DNA from: Thiomargarita sp.
GTDB lineage: Bacteria; Pseudomonadota; Gammaproteobacteria; Beggiatoales; Beggiatoaceae
Direction: 5' to 3'
Assembly: GCA_030635005.1 (NCBI GenBank)
Contig: DAOVZS010000047.1
Span: 1-13,581 of the forward strand
DNA length: 13,581 bases
Both the position numbers and the translations under genes were made by a program. Shown here one piece after another: positions 8,001 through 13,581 of this stretch. The first letter of the stretch is position 1; each line of letters starts with the position of its first letter. The notes under the pieces are model-generated. The model saw only the letters and a list, made by a program, of their open reading frames with translations, was not told where the DNA came from and did no database searches.

Positions 8001-8401
8001 CCTTCAAGATTTCTCGCCCAAAAAAAACTTCTTCTTTTCTTATCAGATTGAAACGCATAAGGTTCTGGCCAAACCCCTCCACCTGCAATATCAAAATCTC
8101 CACGAAAATCAATGAGTTTAGGAATGATAGATTTGAAAGTAGAGACTGATTTAGGCAATTGTTCGGAAATGGTCGCTAAGTTTTTTGTTAAAGCAGCAAT
8201 TTCAGAAGAACGTATTGTTAATTCTGATACCGCATTATTACCCAGTTGTTCAATGACTTTTGAAGATTCAACGGCAATAAGCTCTTTGCCATTAATAGTC
8301 ATAATAGATACAATCCCTAAAATGAGCAAAATGGCAAAAAATACTATCCCAATGAATCCATAAAAACTTAAACTATTGTACCAATTAGAGTTATCTATCA
8401 T
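5069..8401 (-). CDS. Membrane sensor: dCache-like/HAMP/HisKA(degenerate)/HATPase/REC/PP2C (SpoIIE-type) phosphatase
   Basis: This 1110-residue multidomain receptor probably ends in Ser/Thr phosphatase output. One membrane segment (about 12-34) and a second (about 377-399) bracket a periplasmic dCache-like sensor containing GGGVWPEPYAF (107-117), EEWYVAVR (152-159) and GVVTIDL (197-203). HAMP and a coiled coil follow, about 400-480. HisKA reads LENTSQELKTPLNS (487-500): Gln492 replaces the phosphoacceptor His (codon CAA, 6926-6928). The HATPase is intact by motif: N box NLVSNAIKFT (607-616), DTGSGM (638-643), GLGLAI (666-671). REC retains Asp736/737, Asp781, Thr811 and Lys833. PP2C retains EVGGDYYD (898-905), GDATGHG (918-924), YTDG (1046-1049) and DDITLLV (1100-1106), the metal-binding acidic set. 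The neighbouring STAS proteins are the likely substrates. Twelve nt separate it from the STAS gene upstream. Ligand and phosphate source are unknown. Confidence 0.92.
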   Translation of the reverse strand: MIDNSNWYNSLSFYGFIGIVFFAILLILGIVSIMTINGKELIAVESSKVIEQLGNNAVSELTIRSSEIAALTKNLATISEQLPKSVSTFKSIIPKLIDFRGDFDIAGGGVWPEPYAFQSDKKRRSFFWARNLEGSLIYYDDYNKVGMGYHHEEWYVAVRHMKPGTCSWSESYMDPYSYQPMVTCSVATFDHNAHFSGVVTIDLKLEGLQALIASVQQKSSGYVFIVDRNNKFISFPQPELVTQLDLNIQGTPSKEFMLASEFIEPLFEPLAQALDMMTQDILRHARDQKNYNPSIATTINQESYKIDHAKAELLAAIIANPIQNNRTYLYKTVHLEQEWLLKEASTAFIFHVPHSYWKLVIVKPNSNINAVASNISRILIFHIVATTLIILGLIYLVYSHLLIRPLSQTTQALQEMGLLANEMKFEELKVLEIPYTRFNEIGLLIEVFDKITIQVIEQHCQLKTVNKALEENIIQLTQLNILKDEFLENTSQELKTPLNSIIGLAESLNEGVTGSLNASTKSNLVMIVNTGKRLSVLVNNILDFSKLKHNTLELQQISVTIKELLDVVLTLHQSLASAKDVHLINNIASDLPPAFADENRVQQILHNLVSNAIKFTETGYIVIYGKVVNDFLVICISDTGSGMTVEQLQHIFESYNEQESLSSHIGLGLAITKQLVELHGGRIWIESQIHQGTRCYFTLPISTQTETVHTALLSFQELVVSPPENMTSKTTILCVDDEPVTLQVLHNYLYLEDYHIIQAKSGSEALHLIENGLKPDAVVLDVMMPKMTGYEVTKKIREKWKADELPIILLTANNQIADLVMGLEVGANDYLTKPVSKDELLARLKIHLNLTHLKAENMRMGAELEVTRRIQQMLLPKAEELDQVVHLEISGFMAPAEEVGGDYYDVLQHDGRLFIGIGDATGHGLESGMLALMTQTAVRTLLEHGETDIKKFLPSINGMIYKNVQERMQVDKNLSLSILEYKSLSSGGGVLYITGQHEDVIVVRNGELEQIDTCDLGFFIGLIDNINDDIAQTEILLQKGDVVVLYTDGITEAVNPKDAEYGIERLCHVVQEHWKKTAESIKNIVIDDVRQFMGQQKVFDDITLLVLKHK

Positions 8402-8413
8402 AAAATAGTAGAT

Positions 8414-8758
8414 TTATTTCCATTCTAATAATAATGAAGGCATCAAACGTTTAAAATTAAGAACCCATTTTCGTTGCCAAACAAATTTTTCTGCCCCTTG
8501 AACAATTAAATGAATCGTTTTTTTATTGGCGACTGTAAATACAAAACGTCCTAAAATTGAAATGCCTGAACTATTAAGTACTTCAAGTCCTTGTAAATTT
8601 AGTATAATGACAGGGTGATCAACCTCTAATATGTCATTCAATAATTGTTTGATGGGAACATATTCTGTACCATTCAATCGCATGACGCCTTGAAAATAGA
8701 CAGTGGTCGTTTCTGCATCATATTTAACTGAATATGCTTTAGTAATGATATTTTCCAT
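8414..8758 (-). CDS. STAS-like anti-sigma-factor-antagonist-type protein, copy A (slr1659-like)
   Basis: This 114-residue cytoplasmic protein has the STAS/SpoIIAA pattern: a beta strand VIILNLQGLEVL (50-61), then NSSGISILGRF (62-72). The second Ser (64) aligns with the Ser that SpoIIAB-type kinases phosphorylate in DSSGLGV-type STAS proteins. N-terminal KYDAETTTVYFQGVMRLNG and C-terminal LMPSLLLEW are shared with the adjacent copy and resemble the small slr1659-type regulators of cyanobacteria. It is expected to bind or release a partner according to phosphorylation, with the upstream ATP-binding protein as kinase and the downstream PP2C as phosphatase. An AGAGAG-type ribosome site sits about six nt before the ATG. 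It is about half identical to the next paralogue. The downstream target is not identified. Confidence 0.82.
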   Translation of the reverse strand: MENIITKAYSVKYDAETTTVYFQGVMRLNGTEYVPIKQLLNDILEVDHPVIILNLQGLEVLNSSGISILGRFVFTVANKKTIHLIVQGAEKFVWQRKWVLNFKRLMPSLLLEWK

Positions 8759-8802
8759 TATGCTCTCTTGTAATTGTTAATTTTTAACAGAAATATGATT
8801 GT

Positions 8803-9144
8803 CTATTGCCATTCTAAAAGCAAATTAGGTAATAAGCGTTGAAAATTCTTTATTGATTTTTTTTGCCACGCTAAATTCTGGGAACCTTGTATCAATAATT
8901 GGATGTTTTTTTTATGTCTGATACTATATATAAAACGTCCTAATAGCGTAATTCCAGAGCTATTAAGTGCTTTGAGTTCTTGTAAATTAAAGGTCAGTAA
9001 AGTGGGTTCAAGTGCAATAACCTCATTTAATAATGCTGTAATCGGGTCATACTCTTTACCATTAAGTCGCATAATCCCTTTCCAAACAATCGTAGATGTT
9101 GTTGTATCATATTTAATACTATATTCATCAGTGACTTTTTCCAT
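8803..9144 (-). CDS. STAS-like anti-sigma-factor-antagonist-type protein, copy B (slr1659-like)
   Basis: The 113-residue paralogue of copy A has the same architecture: KYDTTTSTIVWKGIMRLNG (11-29), strand LLTFNLQELKALNSS (49-63) and NSSGITLLGRF (61-71), with Ser63 at the expected phosphorylation position, ending LLPNLLLEWQ. A by-eye alignment gives roughly 55 identities over 113 positions with copy A, clustered in RLNGxEYxPI, LNSSGIxxLGRF and the LLLEW end. The two genes arose by tandem duplication and have since diverged, perhaps to serve different partners. AAGGAA lies about eight nt before the ATG. It begins 12 nt after the ATP-binding regulator gene and is followed by a 44-nt gap, the longest inside this gene block. 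Confidence 0.82.
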   Translation of the reverse strand: MEKVTDEYSIKYDTTTSTIVWKGIMRLNGKEYDPITALLNEVIALEPTLLTFNLQELKALNSSGITLLGRFIYSIRHKKNIQLLIQGSQNLAWQKKSIKNFQRLLPNLLLEWQ

Positions 9145-9156
9145 TTTTTTTCCTTA

Positions 9157-9819
9157 CTAAATACTCAATTGCACTGTGGTTGTGACAACAGTCAATGTTG
9201 AAATGTTAGATTGATGCGGTAATAAAGAAAGCACTGTCTTAAAAAAACTTGAAATAAAGCCTTTATGTGTTGGAAGTTCTGCTTTATTTTTTAGATGAGA
9301 TTCAAATGTCCAACTCAAATCTGCATTATAATCATCAATCATTGTCAACAAACCTAATCCAGAGGTGTTTAAATTATCTTCTTCCGCCTGTTTTATTTGA
9401 CGAATATATAATTCTTGTGGTTCTGTATTTAACAACTCTGATATAAATGATTGAAATTCTGGAACATTTTCTGAGACTAAACTATTGCTGACAGATAATG
9501 TCACGTGATCACTGTATAACATAAATTCCAATTTCACAGGGAAAAGAGAGGTATTCATATTAAATTTCATCGCATTTTCCAATAATTCATTGGCGATATA
9601 GCTCACTGCTCCTTTAAGCTCCGCTTCCTTTTCAGAAAGGATAGGATCATTTTCATCATTAGGAAAAAAAGTGATTATGTAATCTGCTAGAAAATCTGCT
9701 GATACACCATTATTTTTCCATCGTTGTTGTAGCGGTGCAGAACTGGGTGAAAATCTCATTTTCAAATATTCTTGACTTTCTAATGTATCCTGATTAAATG
9801 CCCCAAATGTTTGTACCAT
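9157..9819 (-). CDS. SpoIIAB/SiaB-like ATP-binding regulator (slr1658-like), putative STAS kinase
   Basis: The 220-residue soluble protein carries a divergent GHKL-type ATPase fold. SYIANELLENAMKFN (73-87) gives the N box with Glu78, Glu81 and Asn82. The usual DxGxG box is replaced by VSNSLV (110-115). SGLGLLTMIDDYN (153-165) supplies the glycine-rich lid. This pattern fits the SiaB/DUF6272-like and cyanobacterial slr1658-like proteins, which partner with a STAS-like protein and a PP2C phosphatase; SiaB acts as the kinase in the Pseudomonas SiaABCD pathway. By analogy it would phosphorylate one or both neighbouring STAS proteins. AAGGA lies about nine nt upstream of the ATG. It follows the RND gene by 27 nt with no clear terminator between them. 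Kinase activity is inferred, and the atypical nucleotide box should be kept in mind. Confidence 0.78.
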   Translation of the reverse strand: MVQTFGAFNQDTLESQEYLKMRFSPSSAPLQQRWKNNGVSADFLADYIITFFPNDENDPILSEKEAELKGAVSYIANELLENAMKFNMNTSLFPVKLEFMLYSDHVTLSVSNSLVSENVPEFQSFISELLNTEPQELYIRQIKQAEEDNLNTSGLGLLTMIDDYNADLSWTFESHLKNKAELPTHKGFISSFFKTVLSLLPHQSNISTLTVVTTTVQLSI

Positions 9820-9846
9820 AATCTGATATCCTTTTTTTGTGATACG

Positions 9847-12800
9847 TTAAACACGCTCATAAATAGATAATAATGCAGGCACAACTAATAATACTAACAC
9901 AGTTGAAAACATTAACCCAAATGCGATTGAGGTTGCCATAGGGATTAAAAATTGTGCTTGTAATGAGGTTTCAAAGAGTAGCGGTGTTAAACCAAAAATG
10001 GTTGTTAATGATGTTAAAAGCACCGCTCGTAGCCGTAAACATGAAGATTCAATCAAAGCATCTTTGACTAAAACTCCTTCTTCACGTAATTGTTTAAAAA
10101 ATGTGACTAAAACGATAGAATCATTCACGACAATGCCTGATAAACCAAAAAAACCAAATAATGATAAGATAGTCAAATCAAGCCCCATCACCCAATGCCC
10201 AAAAATAGCCCCTACCAATCCAAATGGAATAATACTCATCACAATCAAAGGCCATCCATACGAAGCAAATTGCCACGCCAATATAATATACATTAATGCT
10301 AACGCAAATATCAGACCACGTTTCATATCTCCTAAGGTTTCTGCTTGGTCAGCAGCACGTCCTTCAAAAGAATAGTCAATGCCATGACGACGACTGAAAT
10401 CAGGTAAAAAATGTGTCTCCAAATGGGCTAATATTTTATTATTATTATTCACCAGTTTATCCACATCGGCAGATACTTGTGTGGCTAAAAGCCCGTCAAG
10501 ATGGCGTATTGCTTCAAAACCACGTTGCGTAGTGATGTGGACGGCTGTTGAAAAAGGCACTTTTGCACCATTAGGTAATTGTAATGTGAGATTTTCTAAA
10601 TGGGCTAAAGTGTAACGCTCCTCATCTGGTAACAGGACACGCACTTCAATTTCATCATTCCCCACTTGAAAAATTTGGGTTAAATGTCCATCAAATGCTG
10701 CACGCAATTGTTGTCCTACAGATGCTGTCGTTAAGCCTAAAGCCATGCCATAAGGCGTTAAAGAATAAATCCATTGCTCTCTACCATACGGCATATCATC
10801 TTGAATACCAGTCACACCTGGGTATGTTTTTAACACATTTTGCAATTCAAGGGCTGCTGCTTTCACTTGTTCTGTGGTATGACCATTGATACGAATATCA
10901 ATATCTTGTCCGGGAGGTCCACTTTTATGTTCTGCAATGATTAAACTTTCTAATCCGGGCTGAAGATGCACTTTCTCTCGCCAAGCCTTTATAAATTGTT
11001 TATTACGTACTGTACGATGATCAGGTGAAATCAGTTCAATTCTCAAGGAAGCAAATTGGTCGCCTTTTTTAACATTTCCATCTGCAGTTGTTGCACTGCC
11101 ATGCCGCGATACCACTACCTTAATAAGTGTCTGCTTAAAATCTTGTTCTGTTGCATACAGGCTCTCTTCTAAATGGCTTAAAAAATGATCGACACGTTTT
11201 GGAGAAGTCCCAGCAACAAAGTTAGCATTCGCTGTAATAATCACCCCTTCTGGAGAAGGAAAAAAAGTGAAATTTAACCTTCCCCCTACTAATAAGGCAA
11301 TGGCAAGCATCATAGATACTAAAATAGCAGCAATAACACTCCACCGAAAAGAAATGACGGTGGTGATCAGGGCACGAAAATAAACATCACGAAAATAATT
11401 AAACCCTTTTTCAAATTTTATACGTAATTTATTGGGTTTTTCATGGTGAAGTTTATAAAAACTGTGTCGCAAATGTCCCGGTAATACAAAAAAACATTCA
11501 AATAAAGAGGCCACTAAAACACAGACCATCACCATAGGAATCGCAAAAAGAATATTGCCCATGATCCCCCCAATCAACATTAAGGGCAAAAAAGCAGAAA
11601 TTGTCGTTAATGAAGAAGCCGACACAGGTGCTAACATGCGTTGTGCCCCGCCTTCTGCTGCTAAAAGGGGTTGTTCACCCATTTGAAAATGGGCAAAACC
11701 ATCCTCACCCACAATAATGGCATCATCCACAACCACACCTAAAGCCATAATCATGGCAAATAAGCTGATCATGTTAATACTCCCTCCTACCAGATACAAT
11801 ACCGCTAACATGCCCATTAAGGAAATCGGAATACCTGCCGCCACCCAAAAAGCCACACGTCCATTCAGAAATAAAAACAACACCGCCACTACGAGAATTA
11901 ATCCGCCCAAACCATTTCGTAATAAAAGAGAAATGCGTTGATCAATCAATTCCCAGGCTTGGTTATATACCTGTAATTTAACATTAGGGGGTAATGTCGG
12001 GCGAATATCTTCCAGCCAAGTTTGTAATATTTTAGCCGCTTTTAAAGCATCTTCATGTTCAGAGCGTTTCAATCCCAATTCTACAGCAGGTTTACCCTGA
12101 TACGTAATACGCACCTCATTATTGATAGGGCGACGTGTAATGATCGCAATATCATCTAATTTGAGATAACGACCTGCTTTATCAGTAATCAAAGGTAGAT
12201 TTGCAAACGCTAATTCCTCACGGCTTTGCCCTAAACTACGTAATTGTCGTGCCACATCATCACGTCCAATAGAACCCGCAGGGAGATCACGACTAAATTG
12301 TGTTATTTTATCAGCCACTTGCGGTAAAGTCAGTCCCAACTCTACTAATTGCTTGGTTGGAATTTGTATCGCAATTTCCTCATCTGGTAACCCAGAAATA
12401 TCAATTTTACCAATGCCTCGGGCCAATAAGTCACGTTCCATTTGTTGGGCTAAGGTACGCAATTCATTACTATCAGTCGGTCCTGTAATCAATACACTGG
12501 CAATACCCTCATAATGAATCAGTCGAGTAATTTCTGGATTTTCTGCAGTGCTGGGTAAATTACGTAATAAAGCGACTTTCTCTTTCACTTGATCGAGTGC
12601 CCAACCCATATCAGTGCCTTTTTCGTATTCCAAAATAATATTTGAAACAGCATTGGTAGATGTGGACTGCATTTTATGCACACTATCTAGGCTACGCAAT
12701 TCTTGTTCAAGTGGCACAGTAATCGCAATTTCCACATCCTCAGCAGTCGCTCCTGTCCAAATCACAGTGACAGAAATAAAATCTAAAGCAAAATTCGGGA

Positions 12801-12933
12801 GAAATTGCGTATTCAATTTACTTAATGCCCAAATGCCACTCATGATCATCATTACCATGAGGAGATTAGCCGCAACTTTGTGTTGGGCTAAAATACCGAT
12901 TAAATTATTTTGATGTTTAGAGACGTGTTGCAT
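9847..12933 (-). CDS. RND-family efflux permease (AcrB/HAE-1-like inner-membrane subunit)
   Basis: This 1028-residue pump subunit moves substrates out of the membrane or periplasm using the proton gradient, normally with a periplasmic fusion protein and a TolC-type channel. It shows the two-fold RND layout. A first membrane helix (about 20-38) precedes a porter domain with WTGATAEDVEIAITVPLEQE (59-78); helices then run from about 340 to 490, including GVVVDDAIIVGED (399-411), whose Asp403/404 match the proton-relay pair of AcrB. A helix (about 532-550) leads to the second porter domain, and the final bundle runs from about 872 to 1024. In that bundle GLSGIVVNDSIVLV (930-943) has Asn937 where AcrB has Lys940, as seen in some other RND branches. 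Substrate is not predictable. No membrane fusion or outer-membrane partner gene is adjacent. No strong ribosome site is visible; the start opens a large intergenic region. Confidence 0.95.
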   Translation of the reverse strand: MQHVSKHQNNLIGILAQHKVAANLLMVMMIMSGIWALSKLNTQFLPNFALDFISVTVIWTGATAEDVEIAITVPLEQELRSLDSVHKMQSTSTNAVSNIILEYEKGTDMGWALDQVKEKVALLRNLPSTAENPEITRLIHYEGIASVLITGPTDSNELRTLAQQMERDLLARGIGKIDISGLPDEEIAIQIPTKQLVELGLTLPQVADKITQFSRDLPAGSIGRDDVARQLRSLGQSREELAFANLPLITDKAGRYLKLDDIAIITRRPINNEVRITYQGKPAVELGLKRSEHEDALKAAKILQTWLEDIRPTLPPNVKLQVYNQAWELIDQRISLLLRNGLGGLILVVAVLFLFLNGRVAFWVAAGIPISLMGMLAVLYLVGGSINMISLFAMIMALGVVVDDAIIVGEDGFAHFQMGEQPLLAAEGGAQRMLAPVSASSLTTISAFLPLMLIGGIMGNILFAIPMVMVCVLVASLFECFFVLPGHLRHSFYKLHHEKPNKLRIKFEKGFNYFRDVYFRALITTVISFRWSVIAAILVSMMLAIALLVGGRLNFTFFPSPEGVIITANANFVAGTSPKRVDHFLSHLEESLYATEQDFKQTLIKVVVSRHGSATTADGNVKKGDQFASLRIELISPDHRTVRNKQFIKAWREKVHLQPGLESLIIAEHKSGPPGQDIDIRINGHTTEQVKAAALELQNVLKTYPGVTGIQDDMPYGREQWIYSLTPYGMALGLTTASVGQQLRAAFDGHLTQIFQVGNDEIEVRVLLPDEERYTLAHLENLTLQLPNGAKVPFSTAVHITTQRGFEAIRHLDGLLATQVSADVDKLVNNNNKILAHLETHFLPDFSRRHGIDYSFEGRAADQAETLGDMKRGLIFALALMYIILAWQFASYGWPLIVMSIIPFGLVGAIFGHWVMGLDLTILSLFGFFGLSGIVVNDSIVLVTFFKQLREEGVLVKDALIESSCLRLRAVLLTSLTTIFGLTPLLFETSLQAQFLIPMATSIAFGLMFSTVLVLLVVPALLSIYERV

Positions 12934-12988
12934 ATTTACACTTATTTACTCATAAAATTTCGTTGTGACGCCTTTTCATGGCTTATTT

Positions 12989-13002
12989 TTGATATAGAAC
13001 AA
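12989..13002. promoter_or_regulatory. FNR-like box
   Basis: TTGAT-ATAG-AACAA matches the FNR/Anr consensus TTGAT-N4-ATCAA at nine of ten positions. It lies 56-69 nt before the RND start and just downstream of the possible leftward promoter, a position that would favour repression of the RND block. The distance to the molybdoenzyme start is about 370 nt. The high A+T content makes a chance match plausible. Confidence 0.3.
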
Positions 13003-13012
13003 TTTTATAGTC

Positions 13013-13039
13013 ATTATAAAATTTATATAAAAAAATCAA
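13013..13039 (-). promoter_or_regulatory. Possible sigma-70 promoter for the RND-headed gene block
   Basis: Read on the - strand, a perfect TATAAT (13013-13018) is preceded by TTGATT (13034-13039). The spacer is 15 nt, shorter than the preferred 17. Transcription would begin near 13006 and give a leader of about 70 nt before the RND start. Confidence is limited because the region is so AT-rich. Confidence 0.3.
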
Positions 13040-13059
13040 ATACTTATAGTTTTTATCGT

Positions 13060-13080
13060 TATAAATAATTATTATTTATA
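13060..13080. repeat. 21-bp inverted repeat (possible operator)
   Basis: TATAAATAA (13060-13068) and its exact reverse complement TTATTTATA (13072-13080) flank a three-base spacer. It lies about 20 nt upstream of the possible -35 element of the leftward promoter. It could be a dimeric regulator site, but it consists only of A and T and may be compositional. Confidence 0.35.
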
Positions 13081-13338
13081 TCATACCTTAAAAATCAAAA
13101 TATTTCAACCCTACATTTTTTGTGACTAAAGCATAATGGATAAATTAATTTATAATATAATCAAATAATTATATAAAAAAAACATATCTTTTATATGCTT
13201 ATTATCATTAACCCTATAATAAGTAGGTGTAAATTGCTAAATTTTTGACTGCAATACCTTATCTATTTACTCAACTTATATAAATAATATTTTATTTTTT
13301 TCATATTTTGATAATATTTTGTTCACCTGTTTTATCTA

Positions 13339-13356
13339 TCCAAAAGTTTTTTTGGA
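13339..13356 (+). promoter_or_regulatory. Hairpin in the leader just before the molybdoenzyme ribosome site
   Basis: TCCAAAA (13339-13345) pairs perfectly with TTTTGGA (13350-13356) around the loop GTTT. The stem ends two nt before the AAGGAG ribosome site (13359-13364), which sits nine nt ahead of the ATG at 13374. A stem this close to the ribosome site could affect initiation or mRNA stability. It lacks a following U-run, so it is not a terminator. Confidence 0.4.
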
Positions 13357-13373
13357 AGAAGGAGAAAAATATT

Positions 13374-13581
13374 ATGGCTTGGAATTTTCCTAAGCTGTCG
13401 CGTCGTACTTTTTTAAAAAGTACAGGTGCTGGTGCTGCAGGATTGACTTTGTTGAAAACAAATACATTGTTAAGTCAGCAATCAGAAAAAAATGTCGATA
13501 AAGAGGAGATCAGTTATACGATTTGTAACTTTTGCTCCTCGTTATGTAATGTAAAAGTAACGAGCCGTACCAGTAATGGTA
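13374..13581 (+). CDS. Tat-exported molybdopterin oxidoreductase (DMSO reductase family), N-terminal part only
   Basis: Only the first 69 codons are present; the gene runs off the right edge. The N-terminus carries a twin-arginine signal, SRRTFLK (9-15), followed by an Ala/Gly/Leu-rich stretch (18-27), for folded export to the periplasm. Mature sequence begins around residues 35-45 and soon shows CNFCSSLC (51-58), that is C-x2-C-x3-C with Cys51, Cys54 and Cys58. These are the first three ligands of the [4Fe-4S] cluster at the start of DMSO-reductase-family catalytic subunits; the fourth Cys would lie beyond the window. The substrate (polysulfide, thiosulfate, tetrathionate, arsenate, nitrate or other) cannot be judged from this fragment. 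A strong AAGGAG site at 13359-13364 supports the start. Confidence 0.85.
   Translation, partial: MAWNFPKLSRRTFLKSTGAGAAGLTLLKTNTLLSQQSEKNVDKEEISYTICNFCSSLCNVKVTSRTSNG

Larger units (their letters stand above)
12934..13373. other. AT-rich divergent intergenic region without a gene
   Basis: This 440-nt stretch between the two divergent genes contains no convincing coding region on either strand and is strikingly rich in A and T. It must hold the promoters of the RND-headed block (leftward) and the molybdoenzyme gene (rightward). Besides the elements listed separately, it contains a perfect 12-bp palindrome, TAAATTAATTTA, at 13141-13152 and two TATAAT sequences on the + strand, at 13151-13156 and 13215-13220, neither with a convincing -35 element. 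In DNA this AT-rich, such matches arise easily by chance. Confidence 0.7.

Noticed and set aside
7852..8363. Overlapping + strand frames opposite the sensor's periplasmic domain
   Set aside because: Several mutually overlapping short frames with no family resemblance, antisense to a clear domain.
8775..8789. Hairpin TGTTAA-TTT-TTAACA between the STAS genes as a terminator
   Set aside because: The stem is only 6 bp, rich in A/T, and has no U-run in the direction of transcription.
9998..10375. A 125-codon open frame on the + strand inside the RND gene
   Set aside because: It is antisense to a well-supported coding region, has no ribosome site and shows no recognisable protein features.
12614..12913. 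A 99-codon + strand frame opposite the RND N-terminus
   Set aside because: It is a shadow of the RND reading frame; composition follows the opposite strand.
1..13581. tRNA/rRNA genes, CRISPR arrays, insertion sequences or attachment sites
   Set aside because: No cloverleaf-like, spaced direct repeat, transposase or flanking-duplication pattern was seen in reading the window.

Overview
The window looks like the chromosome of a low-G+C gammaproteobacterium. Mpl, the UbiX/HemJ pair and the twin-arginine molybdoenzyme are all at home there. The modest G+C and the partner-switching proteins resembling cyanobacterial slr1658/slr1659 would suit a filamentous sulfur oxidiser of the Beggiatoa/Thiothrix group. 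That placement is inference, not proof.

Layout. Positions 1-3190 (+ strand) hold a tightly packed housekeeping run: the end of a small membrane protein, mpl (murein tripeptide recycling), ubiX (prenyl-FMN cofactor for ubiquinone synthesis), a stand-alone LON substrate-binding-domain protein, and hemJ (protoporphyrinogen oxidation). ATGA overlaps or gaps of at most 11 nt link them. A 7-bp hairpin at 3202-3218 separates this run from a convergent block. Positions 12933 down to 3225 (- strand) hold seven consecutive genes with gaps of 27, 12, 44, 12, 9 and 2 nt, probably one transcription unit. In order these are an RND efflux permease, a SpoIIAB/SiaB-like ATP-binding regulator, two tandem paralogous STAS-like proteins, a 1110-residue membrane sensor (dCache-like/HAMP/HisKA/HATPase/REC/PP2C), a DGQHR (DndB-like) protein, and a HEPN-like protein. 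A 440-nt AT-rich intergenic region (12934-13373) then separates that block from a divergent gene. This last gene is cut by the window edge and begins a Tat-exported, Fe-S/molybdopterin oxidoreductase.

How the genes may work together. The kinase-like regulator, the STAS proteins and the PP2C phosphatase form a complete partner-switching set: the kinase would phosphorylate a Ser on the STAS protein, and the PP2C would reverse this in response to the sensor's periplasmic signal. The sensor's HisKA domain has Gln492 where the phosphoacceptor His should be, so PP2C output is probably set by conformation or by phosphorylation of REC from elsewhere. No conventional output (diguanylate cyclase, sigma factor) is encoded beside the module. 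What flanks it instead is an RND permease without a membrane fusion partner upstream, and a DGQHR/HEPN-like pair downstream. The DGQHR/HEPN-like pair is the best candidate for an undescribed system. It recalls DNA-modification-associated DndB and HEPN-type toxins or effectors, but no dnd modification genes are present.
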